From NCBI GenBank assembly GCA_015233895.1, contig JADFXG010000007.1, positions 1 through 64,000 on the forward strand: 64,000 nt of DNA, in the 5' to 3' direction. Source of the DNA: Nitrospirota bacterium (GTDB lineage Bacteria > Nitrospirota > Thermodesulfovibrionia > Thermodesulfovibrionales > Magnetobacteriaceae). The notes below the pieces were generated by a model. That model worked only from the letters and a program-made list of their open reading frames with translations, was not told the DNA's origin and ran no database searches. Within the stretch, counting starts at the first letter, position 1. Each line of letters begins with the position of its first letter. Positions 1 through 8,276 of the stretch are shown one piece after another. Made by a program: the position numbers and the translations under genes.

Positions 1-150
1 CCTGTGGTTGACCTAAAAGTCGAAAAAAACTACAAACTAAGAGACGGTTGCAATTGTATTATTAGATACTATATGTACTTTCATATTATTGCAGGGTGGA
101 TTTTAGTTCCCATTGCGCTTCTAACAATTACCGGAAATCTTTCTAAATAA
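1..150 (+). CDS. C-terminal end of an unknown membrane protein (partial)
   Basis: Frame 1 is open from the window edge to a TAA at 148-150 and encodes 49 residues. The fragment carries a single strongly hydrophobic stretch (about residues 27-46, around IIAGWILVPIALLTITG) just before the C-terminus, so the parent protein ends in a membrane anchor. The start lies outside the window. No family can be recognised from so short a tail. It is convergent with the TatD-radical SAM gene, whose stop lies about 50 bases further on. Confidence 0.45.
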   Translation, partial: PVVDLKVEKNYKLRDGCNCIIRYYMYFHIIAGWILVPIALLTITGNLSK

Positions 151-198
151 TTTTTTTTGATGTCGAATTGGTATTTCTAAGAATTCTAAGCTATAACC

Positions 199-1560
199 CT
201 ACCCAAGCACATCAAGATGCCGCAGCCTGAAATTTACGCCCAACTCCTGTGCAATCTCTTTACACCCTGCAATGTCAACGCCAGGGACATCAACTACTGA
301 TACGATAATATCCGGAATGTATTTTTTTGCCTCTCGTATGAATTCAATTACCCCTGGGTAGGCGTTTACCACAGTCGGGGCACAAAGCCTGTTATAGGTC
401 TCTGCGTCTTGTGCGTTGAGGCTTATGGAGATTTTATCAACAAGGCCGGTTAGTTGCGGCAGTATGTTTTGCTTATGGATTATATTTCCAAGCCCATTTG
501 TGTTTATCCTGATACGGCCACCATGTGCCTTTATGTGTTTTGCCACAGTTATTACATTGTCGAGTTTTAGGAGCGGCTCTCCATAACCGCAAAAAACCAC
601 CTCGTCGTACCTAGCCGGATTGTCTCCTATAGCAACAATCAAATCCTGTGCCGAAGGGTCTGCCCTAAGGCTGAGATTATGCCCCTTAACTGTAGTATTT
701 ATGTTTCTAAGACAAAATACACACCGGTTTGTACAGGAGTTGGTCATGTTAAGATAGAGCGTGTTTCTTATTTGATAGGCGATTTTGTCCTCATGTGATT
801 GAGTATTTAGCCCAAACAGGGTTTGAGCGTTAAGCGTTGTGATTCTGTCAACATCCTCCAGTGAAATACCGCGCAGTTGTGCTATCTTTTTAGCGGTATG
901 AACTACATAAGCCGGCTCGTTTCTCTTCCCTCTGTGCGGCACAGGCGCCAAATACGGTGCATCGGTTTCAATCAGAAGGTGGTTATCGCTGACAGCGTTT
1001 ACGACTTTTTCAACATCGGGGTTGTTTTTAAAAGTAACAGTGCCGGAAAATGAAATATAAAGCCCCATTGATATCACCTCTTTAGCCGTCTCCACATTGG
1101 CTGTAAAACAGTGAAAAACCCCCCGTGTTACTTTGTGGTCGGTGAGTATCCTTAATGTATCCTCTGAGGCCTCACGGCTGTGGATTACCAATGGCAATCC
1201 GGTTTCCTTTGCCAGTTCTATTTGCTTGATAAATGCCTGCTTTTGTACATCTTTGGGTGAGTGGTTGTGGTAGTAATCAAGACCGGTCTCGCCCACTGCC
1301 ACACACTTTTTGTGTTTGCAAAGACCACGCAAATCTTCATAAACAGCTGTGGTTAAATCTTTTGCCTCATGGGGATGAATACCGATTGAGAAAAAGACAT
1401 TTTCATAAGCCTCGGCTATCACCTTGTTTCTTTCGTTACTTCCTGCATCAGAGCCTATCGTTATAAGGGGACTTACGCCAGCCTCAGCTGCTTTTCTTAC
1501 GATTTCTCCGACAACTCCTTCAAAGGGCGTCATTTCAAGATGACAGTGGGTATCTATCAT
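199..1560 (-). CDS. TatD-family metal-dependent hydrolase fused to a TatD-linked radical SAM protein
   Basis: Two domains in one 453-residue chain. Residues 1-255 are a TatD-type TIM-barrel nuclease with the metal ligands visible: H5-x-H7, E91 in GETGLDYY, H127, H150 and D200 in ETDAPYL. Residues about 262-453 are a radical SAM domain with the 4Fe-4S cysteines C276, C280 and C283 (CTNRCVFC) and a GYGEPLL-like SAM-binding strand. TatD enzymes are 3'-5' DNases or related phosphohydrolases. The radical SAM half matches the family known as TatD-associated radical SAM (TIGR04038), whose substrate is unknown. The ATG overlaps the stop of the upstream membrane gene by 4 bases (ATGA), so the two are probably co-translated. 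TatD proteins alone are about 260 residues, so the extra length is a true fusion and not a misread start. Confidence 0.9.
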   Translation of the reverse strand: MIDTHCHLEMTPFEGVVGEIVRKAAEAGVSPLITIGSDAGSNERNKVIAEAYENVFFSIGIHPHEAKDLTTAVYEDLRGLCKHKKCVAVGETGLDYYHNHSPKDVQKQAFIKQIELAKETGLPLVIHSREASEDTLRILTDHKVTRGVFHCFTANVETAKEVISMGLYISFSGTVTFKNNPDVEKVVNAVSDNHLLIETDAPYLAPVPHRGKRNEPAYVVHTAKKIAQLRGISLEDVDRITTLNAQTLFGLNTQSHEDKIAYQIRNTLYLNMTNSCTNRCVFCLRNINTTVKGHNLSLRADPSAQDLIVAIGDNPARYDEVVFCGYGEPLLKLDNVITVAKHIKAHGGRIRINTNGLGNIIHKQNILPQLTGLVDKISISLNAQDAETYNRLCAPTVVNAYPGVIEFIREAKKYIPDIIVSVVDVPGVDIAGCKEIAQELGVNFRLRHLDVLG

Positions 1561-2426
1561 GCTTCTGTAACGGCTGCATTGGCAGCGTCCGGCTCTTTTA
1601 GCACATCATAGGTTTTCAGTATCATAATGGCAATAAAAGCCATCACAACGCCAGTTAGAATGGTTGTCATTGCTATGGCCAGATATGAGGGAGTGTTATT
1701 AATGATATTTAATATCTTTTCATATTTATCATGAGCAATGGCGGAGAGTATTCCGCTTAAAATGCTGTTAGCAGCGTTATGTAATGCGTTTGTATCAGCA
1801 ATGCTTTCCATAGCACTTGTGGCCAACACATTGATTATGGATACAGTGATGGCTATGCTAAAAAGGGTTACATAGACCGAAAATGCAGCGTTGAGGTTAC
1901 GTCTTACCAGCTTTATGCTTTCACGTATCGCAGTAAAAGAGTGTTTGTTTTCCTTTATTATAAGAACGTATGTAAACATAAAAAAGAAGTTGACAAATAT
2001 TGCCGGCACTATAAGCAGCATCAGTCCTGCAACCAAAAGGATACCAAAGAGGGTTCCGGAAAAAAGGAGTGAGGAAAACTTTTTTAAAACCTCTGCTATA
2101 GCACTCCGATAACTTAAAGTACCATTTTCGATAAGTTCACGTGCCATTGCTAATGTCATTGCGTGAACAAACATCTGCATATAAAAATTCAGGATATTTG
2201 CGATAGCAAGTTTCCCGATCAGTTCTTTAAACAGCGCTAAGTCTTGTGGTTTAAGCGATTGAGTGGATAATGCGGATAATTTAGTAAGCCCGGGCCCCAG
2301 GTACTTATACGTGAACATGGATAAGATCAAAGAAAATATTATCGTAGGAGTTATTATTAACGTGTTTGACTTTATCGCAATGAAAGTGTCTCTTGCAAGC
2401 GGTATAAACTCTATTTTCTTAGCCAT
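1557..2426 (-). CDS. Multi-pass inner-membrane protein of unknown function
   Basis: A 289-residue hydrophobic protein with about six predicted membrane segments (near residues 18-42, 70-95, 117-135, 135-152, 178-205 and 245-275), separated by short charged loops. The layout resembles membrane-only families such as the glycerophosphodiesterase membrane domain or YciC-like proteins, but no diagnostic motif is visible and I do not assign one. It is the first gene of a two-gene minus-strand unit with the TatD-radical SAM fusion (4-base ATGA overlap). It is divergent from the hybrid histidine kinase, with 144 bases between the starts for both promoters. Confidence 0.75.
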   Translation of the reverse strand: MAKKIEFIPLARDTFIAIKSNTLIITPTIIFSLILSMFTYKYLGPGLTKLSALSTQSLKPQDLALFKELIGKLAIANILNFYMQMFVHAMTLAMARELIENGTLSYRSAIAEVLKKFSSLLFSGTLFGILLVAGLMLLIVPAIFVNFFFMFTYVLIIKENKHSFTAIRESIKLVRRNLNAAFSVYVTLFSIAITVSIINVLATSAMESIADTNALHNAANSILSGILSAIAHDKYEKILNIINNTPSYLAIAMTTILTGVVMAFIAIMILKTYDVLKEPDAANAAVTEA

Positions 2427-2570
2427 GTAATTAATGATAACATATTTAGTAATAGTTCAGCCAAACCGGTAAAAAAAGGGTTTTAATCCGGAAAACATTT
2501 GTTTTATTTCTAAAAGAAAGGTTATTATTAAAAATGTGGTGCTGTATCTTTTATTTAGAGGGAAATAACA

Positions 2571-5213
2571 ATGGAGAATGCTAAGAAAACATTAGAAAAA
2601 TATTTTTTACCGGTTGTTGCAGTGTGTTTCTTTCTTGGAGCATCTTTTACATTTTCTTATTGTGTATTTCCTTGTACAGGCAGTAGTCTGAGGTTTATCT
2701 TTTACGGCATTGTATTTTCATCTTTTTCTCTGCCAGTTTTTTGGGCTCTCTATAGTTATTACAGAAAAAGAATAATAGAACTGGAAATATCTTCAAAAGA
2801 GACAACCAAAGAACTACAAGACAACATGGAACTGCATTCAAAAGTAAATGCCCTGCTTGAGCGTGAAATCTACGAAAGACGTGAGGCTGAGGAGACGTTA
2901 AGGGAAAGCGAGGAAACTCTAAAAAAGATAACAAGCTCAGCCTCAGACGCCATTATCATGATAGACAACACCGGATGTGCTACGTTTTGGAGTCCGGGTG
3001 CGGAAAAAATCTTTGGATATACATCACAAGAGGTAATAAATAAGGATGTACACAAGATAGTTGCTCATCCGGACTTTTTTAATGTCTATGCAAAGGCATT
3101 TCCTGAATTTGCTGCCACTGGGCATGGCAATGTCATAGGGAAAACAATAGAACTGCCGGCAGTGAAAAAAGACGGTACTGTTTTCCCTGTTGAGCTGTCC
3201 CTCTCGCCGGTTAAAATAAAAGGAGCGTGGAATGCTGTAGCTATAGTCAGAGATATAACCCGGAGGAAAAGGAACGAAGAGAATCTTAGAAAACTTTCTG
3301 CAGCAGTAGAGCACACCGCTGACAGTGTTATTATCGCTAATATAGAGGGTTACATCGAGTTTGTCAACAGGGCTTATCTTTCACTTAAGGGAGTTATGGA
3401 AAAAGATGTCATAGGAAAGCTCATCAAAGACATCAACGAAGAGCCGTTTACTGAGCAGTTTTTTTCCAAACTACGTACCTCTGTAATTGAGGGCAATGTT
3501 TACAGAGGAGTAGCTGAAAATAAGGACATTAACGGTGAACATTATTATGTGGATATCACTGTGTCACCTGTAATGGGCTCGGATGGGACCGTCACTCATT
3601 TTATATTAACAGAGAGAGACATCACTTATAATTACATAACAGCAGAGGCCCTTAAACATTCCGAGGAGAAGTTCCGCTCTCTTGTAAACAATATTCCCGA
3701 CGTTATCTGGACATGTGACATCAGTGGTAAGGTTGTTTTTATAAGTAAAAATGTCGAGGATCTTATAGGAAAGACTCCGTTAGAACTTCAAAATGCTGTC
3801 AATATTTATAAGTCTGGTTGTATTGTCCCAGATGATGTTGGCAAACTTAAAGCCGCTTATACCGATCTGTTTGAAAACAACAAACCTTTCTCGGTAGAAG
3901 TCAGGGTAATAAATCAAGAAGGAAGACAGCTCTGGCTAATGTGCCGTTCTATGTTAGCTTATGAAAAAAACGGCAGGTTATATGCTGACGGTGCACTTAC
4001 TGACATAACCGAAATTAAACATATTCAGGATGAGCTCAATAAGGCAAAAGAGGAGGCTGAACAGGCAAATCGGGCAAAGTCGGAGTTTCTCTCTTTAATG
4101 AGTCATGAACTGCATACCCCCATGAATGCAATACTGGGTTTTGCACAACTCCTTGAATCTGACCCATACGACCCCCTTACTACATATCAGTTGGAAAATA
4201 CAGCTGAAATCCTGAAAGCCGGTCGTCATCTGCTTGAATTAATTGACAATGTTTTAGATTTGTCGAAAATTGAATCCGGCAAGGTAAAGCTTTCCTTTGA
4301 ACCTGTAAATTTGCAGGCACTAGTGGAGGAATGTATATCGTTGTTAACACCTATTGGTGAAAGCTGTCGTGTCTCTGTATCATTGGACATGGAAAGCTGT
4401 ACCGGGACATTTGTCAGAGCTGACAGGATGCGGTTGAAACAGGTAATACTTAACTTACTTTCCAACGGCGTTAAATACAGCAAAGAGGGAGGCAGCGTTT
4501 TTGTACAATGCAATAGAGCTGATGAGATGTTTGAAGTCAGTGTGTCAGATTCTGGGATTGGCATATCTGAGGAAAATCTAAAGTATTTATTTCAGCCTTT
4601 TAGCAATACTGACTACAGTTGCTGCCCAATTGACGAACTGGGAATAGGGCTTGTTATGACAAGGGAGCTTATTTCCCTTATGGGCGGCACCATGGGGGTG
4701 GAAAGCAAAGAGGGCAATGGGAGCAGATTTTATTTCACAATTCCGGTATCAACTGCACTTTCAGACAATGAATTTAATAAACAGCGGTCATGTATATCTG
4801 ATAATATTTTTTATAAAGAAGGAAAAGATAAATATATAATAGTTTACATTGATGATAATCCGGCAAGTATAACGCTGCTTGGCAGAATAGTATCACGTTA
4901 TAACAATATAGAGTTCCTTTCTGCAAATGATGGGTTAACTGGAATACAACTTGCTAAAGAGCATAGACCGGACATTATACTTACTGATATTAACCTTCCG
5001 GATATATCAGGAGTAGAGGTGTTAAAGAGAATCAGAGAAGATGCTGAAACAGCACAGATACCTGTTATAGCGTTAAGCGGCTATGTAGATGAGGGTAACA
5101 AATGTAGTGTAAACAGGAATGACTTTACCGGATTTTTACTAAAACCATTTAATTTTAAAGAGCTTATGGGTATAATAGAAGGACTTTTAGCGAAAAAGAT
5201 TAAGGAGCAATAA
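2571..5213 (+). CDS. Membrane-anchored hybrid sensor histidine kinase (three PAS domains, HisKA, HATPase, receiver)
   Basis: 880 residues. Two N-terminal membrane helices (about 14-33 and 41-63) precede a coiled coil at about 65-115. Three PAS domains follow, at roughly 118-235, 240-355 and 363-485. The HisKA dimerisation domain has the phospho-acceptor H512 in SHELHTP. The HATPase_c domain shows the N-box (LNLLSNGVKYS), the G1 box (SDSGIGIS) and a G2-like GIGL. A receiver domain (about 758-875) has an acidic pocket (YIDD) and phospho-acceptor Asp in LTDINLP. With PAS domains in place of a large periplasmic region it probably senses a cytoplasmic or redox cue. GAGGG at about 2558 serves as ribosome binding site. 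The HD-GYP response regulator starts 3 bases after its stop, so the pair forms one signalling unit ending in c-di-GMP breakdown. Confidence 0.93.
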   Translation: MENAKKTLEKYFLPVVAVCFFLGASFTFSYCVFPCTGSSLRFIFYGIVFSSFSLPVFWALYSYYRKRIIELEISSKETTKELQDNMELHSKVNALLEREIYERREAEETLRESEETLKKITSSASDAIIMIDNTGCATFWSPGAEKIFGYTSQEVINKDVHKIVAHPDFFNVYAKAFPEFAATGHGNVIGKTIELPAVKKDGTVFPVELSLSPVKIKGAWNAVAIVRDITRRKRNEENLRKLSAAVEHTADSVIIANIEGYIEFVNRAYLSLKGVMEKDVIGKLIKDINEEPFTEQFFSKLRTSVIEGNVYRGVAENKDINGEHYYVDITVSPVMGSDGTVTHFILTERDITYNYITAEALKHSEEKFRSLVNNIPDVIWTCDISGKVVFISKNVEDLIGKTPLELQNAVNIYKSGCIVPDDVGKLKAAYTDLFENNKPFSVEVRVINQEGRQLWLMCRSMLAYEKNGRLYADGALTDITEIKHIQDELNKAKEEAEQANRAKSEFLSLMSHELHTPMNAILGFAQLLESDPYDPLTTYQLENTAEILKAGRHLLELIDNVLDLSKIESGKVKLSFEPVNLQALVEECISLLTPIGESCRVSVSLDMESCTGTFVRADRMRLKQVILNLLSNGVKYSKEGGSVFVQCNRADEMFEVSVSDSGIGISEENLKYLFQPFSNTDYSCCPIDELGIGLVMTRELISLMGGTMGVESKEGNGSRFYFTIPVSTALSDNEFNKQRSCISDNIFYKEGKDKYIIVYIDDNPASITLLGRIVSRYNNIEFLSANDGLTGIQLAKEHRPDIILTDINLPDISGVEVLKRIREDAETAQIPVIALSGYVDEGNKCSVNRNDFTGFLLKPFNFKELMGIIEGLLAKKIKEQ

Positions 5214-5216
5214 ATT

Positions 5217-6275
5217 TTGGACGCAGAGCAAATATCTAAAGCTACAATATTGATAGTGGATGACAGCCAGGCAAACGTGGCATTGGTAGAAAAGATGCTC
5301 AAGGCTGAGGGTTATAAGAATATTTTAACAACGACGGATTCACGCCATGTTGTGGATTTGTATAAGTTGCATAATCCAGACTTGATTTTATTAGATTTGA
5401 ATATGCCATTTATGGATGGTTTTCAGGTGATGTCAGAGCTAAAAAAGATAGAGAGTAAAACGTATCTTTCAATAATGGTACTGACTGCTTACACGGACAG
5501 GACAATAAGGGTAAAGGCGCTTGAGTACGGTGCAAAGGATTTCTTAACAAAACCGTTTGACAGACTTGAAGTGTTAACGAGAATAAAAAACATGCTGGAG
5601 ATTCGCCTTCTACATAATGAAGTGATAGATTACAACAAGAGTCTTGAGGAAAAAGTACAGGAGAGAACGAGACAGTTAAAACACACACAGTTGGAGATAA
5701 TCCGCCGTCTTGGCCGGGCATCAGAATACAGGGACAATGAGACCGGAAATCATATAATCCGTATGAGCCAGTTTTGTGAGGTAGTGGCAAGGGGTGCGGG
5801 TTTTAGTAAGGAACACTGTGAGTTAATACTTCATGCAAGCCCAATGCACGATGTTGGGAAAATAGGCATACCAGACAGCATACTTCTAAAGCCTGCAAAA
5901 CTTGACCCTCAGGAATTTGAAATCATGAAAACCCATACAACAAAAGGTGCGGAAATTCTTGACAACCACGATTCAGAGATAATGATTCTTGCCAGAACCA
6001 TAGCGCTGACTCACCATGAGAAGTGGGACGGCAAAGGTTATCCGTACGGCATCTCCGGTGAGGCTATACCCGTAGAGGGGCGTATTGTTGCAGTTTGTGA
6101 TGTGTTCGATGCACTGACTTCAAAACGTCCTTACAAGAAAGCATGGAGCGTGGAGGATGCAGTTGCAGAAATAAAAAAGAACTCCGGTTTATGCTTTGAT
6201 TCCGCGCTGGTTGAGGTTTTTGTTGAACATCTGGATGAGATTTTAAAAATCAAAGAAAGCTACGAGGATGTCTAA
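5217..6275 (+). CDS. Two-component response regulator with HD-GYP phosphodiesterase output (RpfG-like)
   Basis: 352 residues. A receiver domain (about 1-125) has the phospho-acceptor Asp in LLDLNMP and a conserved KPF lysine. A coiled-coil linker (about 130-165) leads into an HD-GYP domain with H211-D212 in MHDVGKIGIP, the HHEKWDGKGYP block (G274-Y275-P276) and CDVFDALTS. HD-GYP proteins hydrolyse cyclic di-GMP, and the complete motif set suggests an active enzyme. The start is TTG, chosen because AAGGAG sits 9 bases upstream inside the end of the kinase gene and because the receiver fold begins right after it. Its stop overlaps that of convergent lolD by 3 bases, so no room remains for a terminator between them. 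Confidence 0.93.
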   Translation: MDAEQISKATILIVDDSQANVALVEKMLKAEGYKNILTTTDSRHVVDLYKLHNPDLILLDLNMPFMDGFQVMSELKKIESKTYLSIMVLTAYTDRTIRVKALEYGAKDFLTKPFDRLEVLTRIKNMLEIRLLHNEVIDYNKSLEEKVQERTRQLKHTQLEIIRRLGRASEYRDNETGNHIIRMSQFCEVVARGAGFSKEHCELILHASPMHDVGKIGIPDSILLKPAKLDPQEFEIMKTHTTKGAEILDNHDSEIMILARTIALTHHEKWDGKGYPYGISGEAIPVEGRIVAVCDVFDALTSKRPYKKAWSVEDAVAEIKKNSGLCFDSALVEVFVEHLDEILKIKESYEDV

Positions 6276-6937
6276 TCCAGCAATCTGCCGTCTTCCATGT
6301 GGTAAATTTTTTGGGTTTTTTTAGCGAAGGACTCGTTGTGGGTAACGATTATGAAAGTTGTTCCTTTGTTTTGATTCATCTTAAGCATTATCTCAATAAG
6401 GTGCTCGCCTGTTTTAGTGTCAAGGTTACCGGTGGGTTCATCGGCAAGGACTACAAGTGGGTCAAGGATAAGTGCGCGTGCTACCGCCACTCTTTGCTGT
6501 TCGCCGCCGGAGAGTTCTGCCGGACGGTGAGTTATGCGCTCTTTAAGCCCAAGCTCGGTAAGCAGTGCGGCTGCCTTCTCTGTCACCTCCTCACGGTTTG
6601 CTCCTGAAATAAGTGCCGGCATCATCGTGTTTTCAAGAGTGTTAAATTCCTGCAAGAGATTATGAAACTGAAATATGAATCCTATCGTTTTATTTCTAAA
6701 TGCAGCCAGTTTCTTGTCATCCAATGAAAACACATCCTGACCATTAAAGCTAACTGTGCCGGAGGTTGGTCTGTCCAGTGTGCCCATGACATGAAGCAGG
6801 GTGCTTTTCCCGGCCCCTGAGGCTCCCATTATGGAAATCAGCTGTCTGTCCCCTATTTCCATGTTTATCCCTTTTAAAACCTCAAGGACACCAGCATCGG
6901 TTTTAAACGATTTACTGAGGTCAGATATTATAACCAT
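6272..6937 (-). CDS. lolD: Lipoprotein-releasing ABC transporter ATPase LolD
   Basis: ATP-binding subunit of the LolCDE/LolDE complex, which extracts outer-membrane lipoproteins from the inner membrane. Walker A (GASGAGKST), Q-loop, signature ([10 protein letters not shown]) and Walker B plus catalytic Glu (VVLADEPTG) are all present, and the order and spacing are those of the MacB/LolD subfamily. I place the start at the internal ATG (MVIISDL), which fits the family's N-terminus. An ATG four codons upstream (at 6949) is the alternative. It overlaps the end of the small membrane protein gene before it. The permease partner lies at 8269-9492, separated from it by a plus-strand toxin-antitoxin patch. 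Confidence 0.9.
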   Translation of the reverse strand: MVIISDLSKSFKTDAGVLEVLKGINMEIGDRQLISIMGASGAGKSTLLHVMGTLDRPTSGTVSFNGQDVFSLDDKKLAAFRNKTIGFIFQFHNLLQEFNTLENTMMPALISGANREEVTEKAAALLTELGLKERITHRPAELSGGEQQRVAVARALILDPLVVLADEPTGNLDTKTGEHLIEIMLKMNQNKGTTFIIVTHNESFAKKTQKIYHMEDGRLLD

Positions 6938-7298
6938 GCTTTTTCTCATCTACTGGATTTTGATGGTGTCGTTTGTGGGTTTTAGCTGGAGTTATATTGT
7001 CGTCTTTATCTGTGGTGTTGTCTTTAATTTCCTCTTTGACGGCTGTTTTTTTATTGATGATGGATTTTATCTTATTATAGGAGCGTATGACGATTCCTTT
7101 TAAAAACCCGTCTGATTTTTTTACAACATCGGCCTTTTCAGCGGCCTTTTCCGATAGTTCTTTAATTGCTTTGCCGGTACGTTCCGTCTCCTTACCAAAC
7201 CACCGGAACTGCTCACCGCCTGAAACATATGATATAACATAAAACCCAATTACCGAAAAAATCGCTAAATATATAATCCGTTTTATAAGCTTAAACAT
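6921..7298 (-). CDS. Small single-pass membrane protein of unknown function
   Basis: 125 residues: a basic N-terminus (MFKLIKR), one membrane helix (about residues 8-27), then a hydrophilic, lysine-rich tail likely to be extracytoplasmic or cytosolic coil. It is not recognised as a known family. The 3' end overlaps the start of lolD, so it is probably translated with it. Its lysine-rich tail is of low complexity. It sits at the edge of the inserted HigA/MNT patch and may once have been directly downstream of lolC/E in the lysS-lol operon. Confidence 0.6.
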   Translation of the reverse strand: MFKLIKRIIYLAIFSVIGFYVISYVSGGEQFRWFGKETERTGKAIKELSEKAAEKADVVKKSDGFLKGIVIRSYNKIKSIINKKTAVKEEIKDNTTDKDDNITPAKTHKRHHQNPVDEKKHGYNI

Positions 7299-7432
7299 AC
7301 CAGTTCTGCTTTAATTACAATATCCACTTGTCAAGTTTAACATATCAGAGAGTACTCTGCAAAGCTAATCGCATATTCTCTTAAAATATCCCATCTTCAC
7401 ATACATCAAAACGGTGTGTTAAACTAAGAAAG

Positions 7433-7505
7433 ATGATAAAGTCCTTTGCCGATCAGGTATAGAGACGGGGATACCTATGATGTTGGGATAGTGGATTATC
7501 ACTAA
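7433..7505 (+). pseudogene. Relic of a HigB-type toxin gene (both ends kept, middle deleted)
   Basis: An ATG at 7433 begins MIKSFAD, the usual HigB/RelE-family opening, but the frame stops after nine codons. In another frame, ending at TAA 7503-7505, the sequence reads DGDTYDVGIVDYH, the hallmark C-terminus of HigB toxins. A complete HigB has about 92 residues and these two pieces account for about 25, so roughly 200 bases are missing near 7450-7460 and the join is out of frame. The antitoxin higA starts 10 bases downstream and is intact. Confidence 0.75.
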
Positions 7506-7515
7506 GGAGGATTTT

Positions 7516-7824
7516 ATGTACGACCTAAAAAGACAGCCGACTCATCTGGGGGTTATACTCAGAGATGAGTTCATTTCTCCACTAGGCCTAACTCAGGCAG
7601 AGGTTGCAAAGAGTCTTAAGACCACATCTGTTGCATTGAATGAGATAATTCATGGTAAGCGAAATGTCTCTGCTGATATGGCGCTTAGACTTGCACGGTT
7701 TTTTGACACATCAGAGGAGATCTGGCTGAATCTTCAGGACCAGTACGACCTGTATAAGGCCCGGGAAAGAAACAAGGATTTGATTAGTGAAATTAAACCG
7801 TATAGAGAAACGGCAAAGACATAA
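7516..7824 (+). CDS. higA: HigA-type antitoxin, XRE-family DNA-binding protein
   Basis: 102 residues. It opens with the HigA signature (THLGVILRDEFI), followed by a helix-turn-helix (about residues 25-65: LTQAEVAKSLKTTSVALNEIIHGKR) and the family's SEEIWLNLQDQYDL block. HigA binds and neutralises HigB and represses its own operon. Here the toxin is deleted down to a stub directly upstream, so the protein can act only as a repressor or as an antidote to a HigB encoded elsewhere. A consensus ribosome binding site, AAGGAGG, lies 6 bases before the ATG. Confidence 0.92.
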   Translation: MYDLKRQPTHLGVILRDEFISPLGLTQAEVAKSLKTTSVALNEIIHGKRNVSADMALRLARFFDTSEEIWLNLQDQYDLYKARERNKDLISEIKPYRETAKT

Positions 7825-7893
7825 CGGTACTCTTTTATTTTGGCACTACAGACCTTGAATAGATATGTTGTATAATATGATTTTGGGAGGTAT

Positions 7894-8211
7894 ATGGAAC
7901 AAAAAATAATTGATGTTATAGATAGATTTAAATCTCTCTTATCAGATAAAATATCAGTTTCTGATATCGTTGTGTACGGTTCACGAGTTAGGGGAGATTC
8001 ATCTGAACATTCTGATCTGGATGTATTGGTTGTTGTGGACATATCAAATCATTATATAGACAACATAATAAGCGACTGTGCATGGGAAGCCGGGTTTCCT
8101 GATGATATTGTTGTGGTTCCTATAGTTGTTACCGTTGGTGCATTGAAAGAAAGTCCTATACGGGAATCTTCATTTATTAAGGCGGTGTATAGAGAAGGCA
8201 TTTTAGTTTGA
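7894..8211 (+). CDS. MNT-type minimal nucleotidyltransferase (antitoxin-like)
   Basis: 105 residues with the nucleotidyltransferase motif GSRVRGDSSEHSDLDVLV (GS-x-x-x-G ... SD-x-D) and a further acidic strand. Stand-alone proteins of this size are typically the MNT partner of HEPN/MNT toxin-antitoxin pairs, where MNT AMPylates and silences a HEPN ribonuclease encoded just downstream. No intact HEPN gene follows; only a 22-codon stretch with an internal stop sits where it would be expected. GGGAGG three bases before the ATG is the ribosome binding site. Orientation is the same as higA and opposite to the lol genes on both sides. Confidence 0.85.
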   Translation: MEQKIIDVIDRFKSLLSDKISVSDIVVYGSRVRGDSSEHSDLDVLVVVDISNHYIDNIISDCAWEAGFPDDIVVVPIVVTVGALKESPIRESSFIKAVYREGILV

Positions 8212-8276
8212 ACGATAAAATTGGATGATGTGTTATAACAAAGGAAAAAGTTAGTATTGCTATTTTAACTATTTAA
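8208..8276 (+). pseudogene. Possible remnant of the HEPN partner of the MNT gene
   Basis: A TTG overlaps the MNT stop (TTGA) and begins LNDKIG, similar to openings of HEPN partners of MNT proteins. After an in-frame TGA the same frame continues ITKEKVSIAIL and stops. The idea that these are the two ends of a deleted HEPN gene rests mainly on position and on the overlap, because the residues are too few for a firm match. It overlaps the 3' end of lolC/E by 8 bases. Confidence 0.25.

Noticed and set aside
7846-7870. Possible sigma54 promoter (TGGCAC ... TTGA) before the MNT gene
   Set aside because: The spacing between the GG and the TT/GC element is 3 bases too long.
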